Under the pieces are notes generated by a model. That model was not told the origin of the DNA. It saw only the letters and a program-made list of their open reading frames with translations, and ran no database searches. Source: Oxytricha trifallax (lineage: Eukaryota > Ciliophora > Spirotrichea > Sporadotrichida > Oxytrichidae). Taken from it: DNA of 64,000 bases. Made by a program: the position numbers and the translations under genes. The stretch spans positions 1-64,000 of the forward strand of contig ARYC01018594.1 of assembly GCA_000711775.1 (NCBI GenBank). Direction: 5' to 3'. Below, piece by piece: positions 1 to 11,987 of this stretch (the stretch's first letter is position 1; the number at the start of each line of letters is the position of its first letter).

Positions 1-3000
1 CAAGTCTTCGTCTTCCATATCTACATCTTAGTCAGAATCACTAATCTATATCATGCTGTTGAGTGTAAGTCCTTCAAACATTACAGCGTTGTCATGATCA
101 TTTGAAAGCTAGTTAACTTTTCTGATGTAGAATGATGGGGGTTTAACAATCACTTTCCTATAAAGAAATGTTAGAATTTAAATCCACTTACTGAATAGTG
201 TCATTCTTTTTGGAGCTGTAGTGCAAAAACCTGTTCTTGAAAGCTTCTAAGTGGAGAAGCCATGGCGAGTTCTCAAGCAGAGCTTATTCTCTGGCAGACA
301 GTCCATCTAGATTTTTGATTGGAAGTCTCTTTACTTGGTCTTTTAGGGCAAGAAAAATTTCGTCACCATATCTCTGTTGTTTTGAAAGATAATTATCTGG
401 CCAAGGAGGATTTCTCTATGCTTAATCAGCGAGGCTTTGAATAAGACCCATTACAATCTTTAGATCATCAGGGATCGACCAGTTGAGTGTCATTACGAGA
501 GGATGGAATTCATTCTCCTTCAGTTAGAGATAACTATAGAATTTTAATCTAAAATATGCTTACGTTGATTCATAAATCTTGAAATACTCTTGGTAAGATT
601 TATTGATAAGTTCCATAAAAGTTTCATGAAGACTTTCGAGTACATCCTGTGCCAATAAAAGATCTTTCCTTGAGGTTGTGCGAAGCTCTGAATTTCTGGG
701 AGGGTTTTTAACCAAGGTGACGAGTGTGTTAAACTGATAGATTGAGTTAATAATGCTTAGAGGCCTGTTAGGATATCCCTTCTAAGCTACAGACACACCA
801 TTATTTATTTAGCCTCCGAGCATTTACCCTAAAATATTTAGCTAGCATTAAATTCTTACTTAACATATCAGAGCGTTCTTAAATAGATTTATTAGCAAAT
901 CTATCAACGAATTCAATAATGTAGTCGAAATTCTTGTAGGTCGAAAGTGGGGTCTTGTAGTAAATGACTAGGTCATTCGGAACTTCCTTCCATGTCTCAC
1001 ATTTCGAGGCTTTTTCATAGGTGAGTCTTATCACTTGATTCTGAAGGTATCCAATTCCTCTGTGCAAATCAATGTACGCCTGATGAAGATTATTGATGAG
1101 TACCTATAAATTAAGTTAGACAAATGGAAATGTTACATAGAAAAGAAACGCACGAAGAATTAACGAGCCCTGTATGGAAATCGTCGTATTAGTATAGAAT
1201 AGTCTTCTCCATTTCATATCTTAGCTTGCACCCATAGAATCGCACTTCGAATACCTGCTTCATACCTGTAGAGAACGCGGGGTCTTCAGTAAAATCATGT
1301 ATAAACACCTGGCAAGCTTCTTTCAATTCATAATTCTTCGAATCGATACTTTTGGGGATCAACACAGTCTTTTTACTGTACGAAGATTTGATCGTCAATG
1401 ATTTATCAGCATTCTTGCGGATGACCCCGAATATTGACTGAGGAATGTCTCGACCACGTTGATGGAAGATCAGCTCTACAATGATAGAGTTCCTGTCGTC
1501 TAGATAATCAGAGAAAAGCTTTTCGTTATCAGAAAACTATTGGCCGAAGCTGCCAAGCTCATAGAAACTTGCCTTATTGTAATCTATTGTACCGAGCCTT
1601 TTGAATACATATGTTCTAGAGAACTCATCTAAGACAAGCCAGTCGAGAGCATGCAAGAGAGGAAACTTCATGGGGTTCAAGAAGAGGGGGTTCACAATAG
1701 CCTAGGGGGCTGCTTTGAAGAGTGCACATAGTAGCATACAGAATGATCTCCTTTCGATATAAACCAGGCCATCGCTCAAGAGGTTCACAAGTTGCATGAG
1801 TTAGTCAAGGTAAGGAGTCGAGTGTTGGCAATTGAGCACTTTGCTGCAGAAGTTTACATTGGGATTGAATGCATGCTTGTCCCTGTACTGGTAATCCTTG
1901 ATACTGTTTGGTTAATGGATGAATCGATGAGGAGTAAACATTAGTCTGTAAACAGAAGCGTTAAAGAAGGGAGAACCAGTGTAATTGTACCAAGAAGACT
2001 CGAAATTATCCCTGTATGTACTCAAAGCATTCATTAGCTTTCTGAATCATGAATGGGTATTGGAAATATTCTGAGGGCAGTAACTCTTCAAATCTCTCCT
2101 TGACATACCAACAGCGAGTGAATAAGAAATGGCTGGGGATCATGTCAAGCTTGTCCTTGACTTAGGCTTTGAGATGCTTACTCAACATTTGAGCTTAGAG
2201 TCTTCTGGTGGTATTTCTTGCGAGAACTTAATGGGTATCTGTGTTGCTAAAAGCTGCTTTGATTGGCATTGACATTAAGCATTTACTGGTCTTCTTTTCC
2301 GTCATCGGGATAACCACCACCAATATTATTTTAGTTGAGTGAATTGAGAGAGGTTTTCTGTCTCTTTATTCTCTGCTTTTCATTTTCTTTTATCACGTCT
2401 GAAAGGTCTACTTACTCAGCTCTCTTACCAAGCATTCTCTTGTACGTTGTTTGAGTAATTAGCTGAACCTCTCGGTCTTTTTCAATGAAGCAAGATTTTC
2501 TTTTCATCTCAAAGTTGATATTAGACCACTTTTTCGTTTGCAAAGAAGAAGTCAACAGCACAGGTTCCAGAGTTCAATTTTTGGGAATTTTAAAGCATTT
2601 CCAGAAGAGGGAACTCACCGAAGCAATCACTCTTCGTGTATTTCTTTTCGAACTGGGTGAGAAGTTAATTCACATCTCTAAAGTAGTGAGAGGTTTTCAG
2701 GTCTTCCGCGATGGTGTTCTTGAGAATAATCTCATAGTCCTCTTTTAGCTTTGCCTCAATCAATTCCCAATTGAAATTATCATTAGGATTGGGGGGAACG
2801 CTTTAGTTCATGTTAATCATGCTTTCAGTAACACCACATGCAGGTAGTTCGTAGTTAGAAACTCTCATAGCGCAGCTGAATTGGCTTCCATAAGCTGATT
2901 TCCTGGTCTGGCTTTGGCGATGTCTGTCATATCGAGTCTCCCTTTCCTCTGAATGGTCAGAGTTGTTCAAATTGCTGCTCTTTCTCACACTGTAGGGTTA

Positions 3001-4045
3001 TTTTTAGCTGGGCTCTCTCTGGCTTTGAAGTCTGCTTCTTGAGGGCTCTGGGGTATAGCAGTCTCTTTATTTGGCAAACTTGCTCTTGGAATCGCTTTCG
3101 AAGGTGGTCTTCTTCACTGAGGGGATGTTTCTCAGGTTGTAAGGAGTGGTCACGCGTTACTTCATCTGTTTGGGGGATTGTTGATCATCATCATCCTCAT
3201 CATCATCATCTTCAACATAATGATTGACTTGGGTGGCGACTTTTCGAAGAGTTTAGGCTGCTTGCTGCTGGTTTAGGTAGAGGGTTAGTAGGTGATGGGT
3301 TTGCACTTTGTCCACTTGAGGTCTTCTTCAGTCTCTCAGCTTCTTATACCACAGCTTCATCTGCCAAAGCCTCGATTTCCTTGACAAAATCTTGTTCTGC
3401 GGGATCGTTGTACTTGGCTTTGAAAGCATTCAGAAGATCAACATCATCTTTGATCTCGAGTCCTGAAATCTTGAGGACTCTCTTGACATTTTAGTTGGTC
3501 GTAGGCTTGGTGAACTTCTTCTCTTGGTAGTCTGCGGGCATAGGGTAATTAACTTAAAATGAACTACCACTGATGGTATAGTTGGTCTGGCTTTGAATTG
3601 AACCTTTCTGGATCTGAATGTTGATGTTTTGAGATTAAATCAAATCATCCATGTCATTGCGGAATTATTCTGCCTCGGCGAGAGTGAACGTAGACTGAGT
3701 GGCAGTGTTAATGCTAACCTGACTCATGATCTATGAGACAAAGTTACTGGCTGGCTTGCAAACGTACTCGGTCAGGATAGGGTTCATTCCTTTGCACTGG
3801 ATCAGCTTCTTCATGAGCAAGGCGATGTTGAATGGATTTCCTGATGCGAGGAATTCGAACAAGGAACAGTTGAAGACCAGGTTTTGCTTGGAGTTCTTGC
3901 ACTCCACAGTCACTTTGGCATGTTGCAGCATCAATCTGATGGCACGATCCCCTTACATAGCTGAAGAGATGTGCCTGAGTTTATCGAAATCGGTGTTGGA
4001 GAAGTTAAAAGTTCCTGTGGGAAGCAGGAAATCTTCGAAAATCAT
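1..4045 (-). CDS. large uncharacterised multi-exon gene, 3' end beyond window
   Basis: I do not recognise this protein. Read with TAA/TAG as Gln, the minus strand is almost continuously open from an ATG at 4043-4045 to the left edge, roughly 1200 residues. It has an N-terminal region (start MIFEDFLLPTG), a Gln/Ser/Pro linker, an acidic Asp/Glu tract (plus strand about 3180-3210), an Arg/Ser-rich stretch, a long possibly helical body and an acidic tail. Short GT...AG introns fit at about 1103-1135, 783-823 and 160-195; removing each restores the frame. One frame change near 2020 is not explained by an obvious intron. Its start faces the transposase gene at 4221 across about 175 bp, so the two may share a promoter. 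No catalytic motif was seen. It could be a germline-limited gene or the partner gene of a large transposon. The coding call is fairly safe; the function is unknown. Confidence 0.6.
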
Positions 4046-4220
4046 TAAATTAATTATAAAATTCTGAAAGATCGGACTTAAATCATAGTTCAAAATCTCA
4101 GAATGATTTTCATTGGTTTGAGTTTTTAGTGTTATTTGAGTTATTAGTATTAACTATTAAACTTTAAAAGACTGTAATATATATAAACCCCTCACAAGGA
4201 ACAGCACTTAGTTATTGGAA
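4046..4220. promoter_or_regulatory. short divergent intergenic region between two head-to-head genes
   Basis: AT-rich spacer between the start codons of the minus-strand gene (4045) and the plus-strand transposase gene (4221). It contains TATA-like stretches such as taatatatataaa near 4175-4187. A shared bidirectional promoter is inferred from the layout only. Confidence 0.35.
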
Positions 4221-6980
4221 ATGTTACATTCATTCAGTACATCATCGATTAGTAGCGAACATTCATACAATTCCTTTTCATCGCAGTCGATTCTGAACTT
4301 TGGATTTCTCTGCAATCAAGAGTTAGAGGAAATCAAGCAGAGTGCGCTGAAGCCATAGTAGAAGACTATACTCAAGTGGACATCGGTCGTGGTGGGCACC
4401 AACTTCCCCTCAATTCCTAAGCCATTGAAGCTCACTTACACCTCAGGTACTCTCCTTAGCAATGGGTAGGTGCCGCCATCAACGATGGGCATTCTGGGTG
4501 GACAAATCATACGACTGCCATTGGACAATGTTGAGTGAGCAGTATCATCGTTAAGTCGATATTTCAAGTTTGGCAACTGATGACTAGCTTTGTTATGGCC
4601 TTGAGCAGTACCTTCGTATGATTAGAAAGCCATAACAGCATACAGGGTAGAGAAACTCTAATGTAATGCATTAGAACCTGCAGATAAAGTAGAACGATGA
4701 GCTGTGGTAAGGCCTGCAAGACTTCATGAAAGAGCAGGGTGGGGTTTTCGATTTATCAAATCGTGAGTACTCAAACCATTAACCAATGAATGGATCCTCC
4801 AAGAATCCTTACCTGAAACGCCGAGATGCGAAGCTGGCGCTAAAGAAAATCTAAGTGGTTTAACAATACAAGGTGGAGGGCATGAAACCCAAGGATTTAG
4901 CACTTGAGATGGGTGTGGATCGACGATTTGTATACAAAGCAATCGAGAAGTTCAAGTATGAGGTGGAGCACAGAGTGCTGAATCCAAAACAAAAGCAGAA
5001 GAATGGGAGGAAGAATACGCGGAGCACCCGCTGTTGCTGAAGGCGATTGCTACTATACTTGAACAGCAAGGCATCTACAAGATCACTGGCTGGCGCCTGC
5101 ATCATAACTTGCTTGAATTGCAGAGTAAGGACTAAGAATATAAGAACCTAACAGTGCCCAGCGTTGCTACGCTATAAAGGTACTCAAGGAAAGTTTCCAT
5201 TTACGATTTGGCAAAGCCCAGAACGCCAATGCGAAGTATAGAGACCCATCCTTCAACGAGAAGAGGCTTTGGGTGTCAAGACTGCTCGCGCAGCTATTCT
5301 TGGAAGATACAGTGATCATATCAGTGGATGAATCCAACTTCAGGAGCGATTACATGCCTACAAAGCAATGGAGTTTCAATTCAGCTGCCCTTCACAAAGA
5401 AAATTAATAAGTTGACTCCTCTCTGGCCCCTGCTGTTGGTAAGACCGAGGTTCTCGTCACCGACGATGTCATCCATTATGGCAAGATGCTGGTTGGCTAC
5501 TCTAACATCGAATCGAACACATCTATAATCAATGGGGCCAGAAAGTATGATAAAATGAAGACCCCGAACACCCCATTTTTGAAAGACCAAGTTTCAATTC
5601 AAGATGAAAGTGACCTGAAAGCTGAAATTCTGAGACCCCAAGCAATTCTGGGAACCTCGAGGTAAGTATTGCTGCTTTTGCTTGACTATTTGAATACAGC
5701 GTCATCAGCAGCTCGAGAGATGTCGAATCTGATGGTAAGGGTTCAATAGTAGCTTAAGAAGACTAAATTGGCAATACTGCACGAATAGTGGCTGGATCTG
5801 GAATTGTTCCATAAAAAATTTCAAGGCCAAACTAGAAATCGATCTTTACAAAGTTACGGAGGAAATCTTCCGCCTAGAGAGAGCATATCTTTGAGGTTAA
5901 GGAGTAAAGAATCGCTGCCACCCCTGTCAAATGCAGCGACAAATACAAGTATACTCAGCTGTCACCTATCCTAGAAGCCCCAGAGGGCAGTGCGCAATAG
6001 GCATCCCTGCAGAAGCGCTTCAGCGCGATCAGAATATAGAGCTCCTCCAAGAAATCAAGCAGCTAACCATAAACCCCTCTCAAATCTGCTTCTTTTCTCA
6101 CTCCATTGGTCCAGAACCTGGCCAGTCTCAGACTATAATCAACTCAACGCAAAGGCAGCGAGGTATTGAGCGCGAATGGCAATGAAAATATGGCATGTAT
6201 CACTCCCCGACGCTTGCAGCTGTCCAGCAGGCCTCAAAGTAGCAGCTAAATCACAGAGAATCGACAGGAAGGTAAGCGAATTCTATGGATATTGACACTT
6301 CTATAGATGATTCTAATTTTCCTAAGTCCATTAAGGGGAGTAATCAAGCAACCCAAGCTGTAGTCGATGCAATTGATGCCTTACCATCATTCACTTATAC
6401 TCCCATCGCAGTCTCGAAGCAGCAAAGTCAACGAGCGGTTGGGGTCTTACGGGCTCTTGGCTCGAAATCTCTCAATCACCAAGGAATCCACTAAGAGATA
6501 GCAATTTTCGATGAGCTTTGTGGCAGCCATCACCAAGGACCAGCTGATCTCTAGCCAAATCATTGAGGGGGCCTTCGATGCTGTGCTATTCGAGAACTTC
6601 CTCTATCACACCCTGCGCCAGCTGCGCACAGACAAGGATCTCGCCCAGAAGAAGTTCGTGCTGCTCATGGACAACGCAGTCATTCACAAGTATTCAGAGG
6701 TGCTGGAGACTGCTAGGAAGTTCAAGGTGACTGTCCTTTTCAACGCTGAATACTCACCCTGGCTTAACCCCATCGAGCAGTTGTTCTCCTACATCAAGAG
6801 GCACCTCCGCTAGGAGCAAGCAGACAGCAAGTAAGTATTTTGGGCCTAAATTTTCATAGGATCCACCTGGTGAAGCGGCTTTCGCAGATTCTGAAGGCAA
6901 TGACCAAGACAGACGTCAACAAGCTATGGGCTTTCAGCGTGAAGCAGTGGTGCAGCACCATCAAGCATGGATTTGTGTGA
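4221..6980 (+). CDS. D34E (Tc1/mariner-IS630 type) transposase with a large internal insert
   Basis: DDE-family transposase, expected to cut and join DNA at element ends. A Ser-rich N-terminus (MLHSFSTSSIS) is followed by a helix-turn-helix-like segment (LALEMGVDRRFVYKAIEKFK, about 4890-4950). The first catalytic Asp lies in VIISVDESNF (about 5317-5345), the second in VLLMDNAVIHK (about 6660-6690), and the Glu in SPWLNPIEQLF with 34 residues between D2 and E. Introns fit at about 5660-5700 (GTAAGTATTGC...ACAG) and 6831-6860 (GTAAGTATTTT...ATAG). The second restores the frame into a C-terminal exon ending in KHGFV and TGA at 6978-6980. D1 and D2 are separated by about 1.3 kb, far more than in ordinary relatives; the insert is Ser/Gln/Arg-rich. 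Frame changes near 4530, 5015 and 5165 suggest decay, unseen micro-introns or small IESs. Codon use is more GC-rich than downstream DNA. Confidence 0.75.
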
Positions 6981-7380
6981 AGTTGAGCTGGAAGACGATG
7001 AGTTAGGGTGTAAGAGCTATTGAAGTCAACAATACATACTGAAACAGCAGTTCAAGTCGTTTAATTGCTTGATTAAAAGCCCCTTTACATATCACACTTT
7101 TAAGTTTTAATTTTAACTAATCAAACCAAAAATCCAAAAACCTCTCTCATTTTCGCTCATTCAAATGGCCATTTTGGCTCCTCATCCACTAAAGCTGCCG
7201 AATTTGGTGCTCAAACAGTCGAGCAGGACTTGAAAGTTGGTGAGCTTGGGGTTTTAAAACATGGAGAATACGATAGGGTCTCAAATTTGACGAAACACTC
7301 AACAAGCAACGAGTTATTGACCATTTATGGTGATTCCACTCTCGATCGATGAAATTTAGTCAATGATTCCAATCATTAGC
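6981..7380. other. downstream flank of transposase gene, no gene seen
   Basis: No convincing coding frame. It contains a single GGGGTTTT at about 7249-7256 followed by AAAAC, reminiscent of the telomere-like half repeats at the ends of other elements in this window. This could mark the right end of an element covering the divergent gene pair; the matching left end would lie outside the window. Confidence 0.3.
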
Positions 7381-8110
7381 AATGAATTTATGTGTAAGAC
7401 AATAAAACTTGCAACTGGCTACTCAGATAAGGATACAGTTTTTAAATTTATGATTTCTACTCATACAACTAACAATACTGATAAAATTTGAGAAATTCTT
7501 CAATCATGGTGTATAAGTGTTCAAATAGAATCTAAATGTAAAGTTGGTTAAAATTAATATTATATATTTTATTTTCTATTAATTTATACAATTTCCTATT
7601 TTTATCTATTTTAGCAATATTTATAATCGAAGTCAGTTATGTGAGAAACAATCATGCAAAGATAATCTAAATAACGAAGAAAAAAAAGTAATGCTAGAAG
7701 ACGATTTCTATAAAGAGACACAAGGCAATTAAGAGTTCATAAGCAATGCAATCAGTTAATCTGTATAAATTTTTTTAAGTAAGGTATCATGAAGCAGTTG
7801 AAGCTTTAGTCTTAATAGAAAAAAACAGATATTGATAATTCCAAGAACCAAAATAAAAATTTCAATAATAATTATGATTATTTTACTCCAACATTTTTAT
7901 CTAAACTATCATTAATATAAAGTTGGGACGGTGATAGCTGTCTAAGAAACAAGTGGAAAGACTTTTTGGAAAAATTCAGAGTGTAACAAAAGGAATTTAA
8001 GAAGAAGATATACCTGAATGAAAAAATAGATGATTTCAAAAGATTCTTCTAAGCAAAGTAAAAAGTATAAAACGGAAATATGAACAGTAAGGTTTTAGCT
8101 ACCCCTAAGG
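7381..8110 (+). CDS. possible small gene interrupted by TBE insertion
   Basis: Protein-like frames with normal amino-acid mix run from about 7381 (NEFMCKTIKLATGYSDKD) to an ORF starting at ATG 7789-7791 (MKQLKLQSQQKKTDIDN). The latter stays open through a Lys/Phe/Glu-rich stretch and into the telomere-like terminus of the adjacent TBE. A possible intron lies at about 7549-7614 (GTTGGT...TTTTAG). No family is recognised. The frame running into the transposon suggests the TBE landed in or beside this gene. Only TGA stops translation here, so chance open frames are common; confidence is low. Confidence 0.25.
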
Positions 8111-8289
8111 ACTCAAAACCCCAAAACCCTTTCAGTAGTTTGATTGAGTTTTTGATTGATAAAAGTAGACTATTAGTGCATACTTTATAAGGGTTTTAAT
8201 AGGATTTATGTAGGGGTTTAATATATAAATATAAGTAATTTAAGGAGTATAACAAGCGAGTTTAAAATATTTCACACAAACATAAGCTT

Positions 8290-9836
8290 AAAGTCATGTG
8301 GCAGTTCTCTGAATTTTATCTTTCTAAGTTGATGTTTGATTGTTCTATAGTTTGTTAATTCTCTTAGCTTGGCTTGATAATAGTTGAGTATGCAAGTTCT
8401 CTGAGACCTCAATTTATTTTATTTTTATCGAGATATTGTTTGATTCTCTGCTTAGAATCTCTTCACCCCTGCAGCTAAAGTAATCGTTTCTTGGCATGTC
8501 GCTCTCTATTATTATTACTGCTAGAGCCCAGATATCCAATTAAGTATCTCCATCTCTCCAATCCTCTCTCTCTGGAAAATATCCAAGAGTACCGTATACA
8601 TTTCCTTATGCAGAGGCTTGCACTCTTTGAGCTCTGTTGAAGTCTATAATATAAACTCTAAGAGGCTGAAAAATTCAACATGATATTCTCTGGCTTTAAG
8701 TCTCTATGAACATAGCCTAGCTTGTGAAGCTCTTCAATCCCCTCCACTATTTGCTATACAATCTAGCCAATTTATCTCTGACATCTATTGTCAGATAAGA
8801 ATTCTCTGTAAGTCATTTCAAGTAATGGAAGCCTGAAGGCTACATGATCTTTACCAAGTAAAATAGCATCAAGCTATATGATATGCCTGCACTCATATAA
8901 CTTTGCCTTTTAAAGAGCATAATACTCATTTGCAAATTCCATTTGGAACTTGTCATCAGCAAGGAAGTAATTGAATGGATATATCTTGTAAGCATATTAG
9001 TCATCAGTAATGACTCTCTTCTCTATTTTATCTTCAAGAGTGAGGTAGCTTTCTAGGCAAGAATCTAAGTCAATAATTTTTAATATAGGAATCTTCATTG
9101 CCTCTATTTTAACCATGATTTTATTGATCTCAGAGACTAGAAAGTTCTTGACTGCTTTCTTCATTTTAACTTACTTCTAGACTTCAACTCTAAGAGACTC
9201 CACTGGGTTTCTTGATCTTCTCTTTTAGAGGAATCTATTCCCTGTAGGTTCATGAATAAAGACAAAACTTTAATTGTGCTTTTTCTTTAGGTGCACTTTG
9301 AGGTCTCTAGTATGAGAATATGGCTTCTCACAGAACTCACAGACATACTTCCCATCTATCTTTTAATGCTTGAGATATAACCTTGGCATATCGTTGTGAA
9401 AATCTCTCAAGTGTCTTTTATAAGTTGACTTGTAATGGAAAACTTTATTACATTCTTTGCATTAGTAGTCAACTTTGGCTGGTATTTATTAATGCTCTAT
9501 AGCTGGTTGTTTAACCTTCTCCTCAATTTGCACAGCCCCTTTAATGACCTCCTACTTAATTTATATTTAAATCTCAAAGCTAGACTGGTCAAAGTTGTCA
9601 TAAGTAGGCTCCCACTGAGTACAAGCGTCTCTGGTCTCTACTTTTCTTGGTTGCTGGAATGATAACTTTTATTGACTTGATCCAAGTAATGCCGCTCTTC
9701 TCAAAAGGTTAGCGCTCATTTTAGTTTGCTGATATATTTTATTATAATAATGATAAAATCTACCTAGATAAACTATAATAGTAGAGTATAAGACACTCTG
9801 ATAGATTCTTTGTTGAGAGGTAAGAAAATTAACTAA
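8290..9836 (-). CDS. TBE zinc finger-protein kinase fusion (57-kDa ORF), copy A
   Basis: Likely starts at MSANLLRRAALLG (about 9720; an in-frame upstream start exists near 9860). Two C2H2 fingers follow: CKECNKVFHYKSTYKRHL plus H (about 9340-9470 region) and CEFCEKPYSHTRDLKVHL with a final H. A protein kinase domain comes next, with catalytic loop YVHRDLKPENIM, a DFN in place of DFG (IIDFNRAQ), and a C-lobe segment LDIWALAVIIIE. The role in transposition is unknown; the kinase-finger pairing is the described third ORF of TBEs. A run of extra T near 8680 shifts the frame between the catalytic loop and DFN relative to copy B, so this copy is probably inactive unless that is an assembly error. 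Confidence 0.85.
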
Positions 9837-10190
9837 CCATAAAAGACTGTAAGTTGACATATTTTATGAGAATTTTATACATTTTAGTAAATTAAAATAC
9901 TCCTAATGAAGTTTTGTTTCTCTAGGAGGTCCTCCAAATCAAGTTTGAACTTAATTTGGAGGACCTCCTAAAATAATTAAACATTATTAGGAGCAATTTA
10001 ATGGAGATAGATTGATAAAAATGGAAATCAATCTGTGAAACTTGGAGCAAGTTTTTCAATGCTTCTCCGCATATCTTTTCAAGGTTGACCTCCAGTAGGT
10101 CCTCCCTATTTAGTAGTAAGATTTAAATAAACTTAGAATGGATGTCCTTAATTTTAAATTTCATTAACATTTCTAGAAAGAGGAAGCAAG

Positions 10191-10972
10191 ATGGAGTCTA
10201 TGAATGAAGCAATGAAGAGAATTTAATCACAAGATTTAATAGGAAAATTTCGAAGTAAAGAGGGCCTTTATAGATATTTGGTATAGCAAGGTAAGTTCTT
10301 AAGTAAGATTAATAAATCCATTATAGTTGGATTGTTCTTGCCAACTTAGGAGGGAACTAAAATCTCATTCTTAAAAGCCTTACTGAGTGTAGAGAAAAAA
10401 GCTTTTAAGTCTAATGAAATTAGGATGATAGAGATACCTAACTACCCTGAAATATCAGTAACAAATATCTATGACGATGCTATGAGTGATCCATATGTTG
10501 CTCTCTATCTTCCATCAAAGCTATAACTCTCTAATAAGTTGCCAGAGAGAAACTTCTTCTTTAGTGTCCTTGGAACTCTGAAACCTGAGTACTTAAATGA
10601 AGTAATTTAAGAAGCTCACAAGAAACGCTACTTCATCTCTCTTGAAGAAAAAGAGAAGCAAGGTATATAAATCAGCGACACCTGGCTCTAGGAACTGCAG
10701 AAGAATCATTCATCTCAAGTAAGATTACCCTTCTAACTTTATAGAAAAACCTGGCACTGCTATATATTTGATGAAAGAGCGAAGCTAGTTAAACAGAGAG
10801 AGAAAGTCACAAGTAAAGCATGAATTGAGTAAGAGACTCTACAAAGATTTCAGAAAGCCAGACGAGATTAACATAGATTCAGGAGCTGGCACTAAGAGAT
10901 GAAACATATGCCCAAGCATGCCTTAAGAGGAAGAAAAGAAAGAGAAGCCAAATCCCTTTATGGGTTAATTTA
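10191..10972 (+). CDS. TBE 22-kDa ORF, copy A
   Basis: Begins MESMNEAMKRIQSQDLIGKF and matches the minus-strand ORF of copy B (41410-42201). No known domain is visible. The C-terminal part is Lys/Glu/Arg-rich and ends with a PNPFMGQFNM-like tail. Around 10715-10760 the frame slips relative to copy B, and a TGA sits where copy B has AGA near the C-terminus (about 10905), so the copy is degraded. The function of this TBE protein is not established. Confidence 0.75.
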
Positions 10973-10984
10973 ATATGTGAACAT

Positions 10985-11985
10985 ATTCATTCGCTTTAAT
11001 CTAATACTTACTTATTTATAAACACAAGATCTGCCGCACACTTTAGCTTTATCATCGCTGACTCTCTTAGCAGCACTCTTAATAAAATCGGCTGTATCTA
11101 TCTTTAAATCGTGCAACATGTGATAGAGTAGAAGATTCTTGAAGTGACATTTTAATAGGCCCGAATATAATTCACTTCCATTGAAATGAGGACTGTATGG
11201 AACATTAAATACAGGTGTTATATTTAGCCTTTCATATTACTTCCTTGAGTCTTTAGTTAAATAAACAGATAAGTTATCTACAAACAGAATAATCTCTTAG
11301 TCCGCGTACTTTTCTCTCAGTTATTGCAAGAACTTAATATATTATTCAATCTTTATAGAACGAGGGTGGATAACATAAGTCTTGAGGTCACTATCTTCAC
11401 TTATTCCACCAAGAATAGCATGAGTTTAAACCTTAACCTTTTAATCATATGCTTCAATGTTGCTATATCTTTTATACCAATACCTTGATATGAAGGTATT
11501 AAACGTGAATACTACCTCATCAGCGTTTATGAACTTAATGTTATTAGAAATAGCCCTCTGCATTTAATCGAATATACAATTTAAATTATCCTTTTAAAAT
11601 TGAACATTAAAGTCAATCACTCTCTTAATGCGATTAACTGTCTTGTAAAATATTCCGTTATTTTTATATATGTTCGCTATAGATTAAGCAGAGATATGAA
11701 GCTCTGGAAATTTGCGATGAAAAATCAGAGCTCTCTAGGACAGAAAGAAGTGAGCCCAGTATTTAAGAGTCTTATCATTAATAAGAAAATCGATATGATG
11801 CTGCTAAAATTTTAGAGGTCTTTAAGACTTAGAATTAAGCTGTTATATCTTTGAATTAAATTCTTAGAGACAGTGAGACTTCACAATTGCTTGAAATTTA
11901 TGGAGCAGCCTTGCTATAGACGTATAATTCAGAACAGGCTTGAATTATTCACTATATTCATTACATCCATATCGCAACTTAAACA
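10985..11985 (-). CDS. TBE transposase (42-kDa ORF), copy A, interrupted
   Basis: D34E transposase homologous to copy B: NADEVVFTFNTF (first D), ILFVDNLSVY (second D) and FNVPYSPHFNGSELYSGLLK (Glu) with the same 34-residue spacing. The N-terminal codons lie beyond 12663, cut off by the 676-bp element. A TGA stands at a codon that is TTA in copy B just inside the insertion point, and the C-terminus is altered. This copy is therefore non-functional. Confidence 0.85.
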
Positions 11986-11987
11986 AT

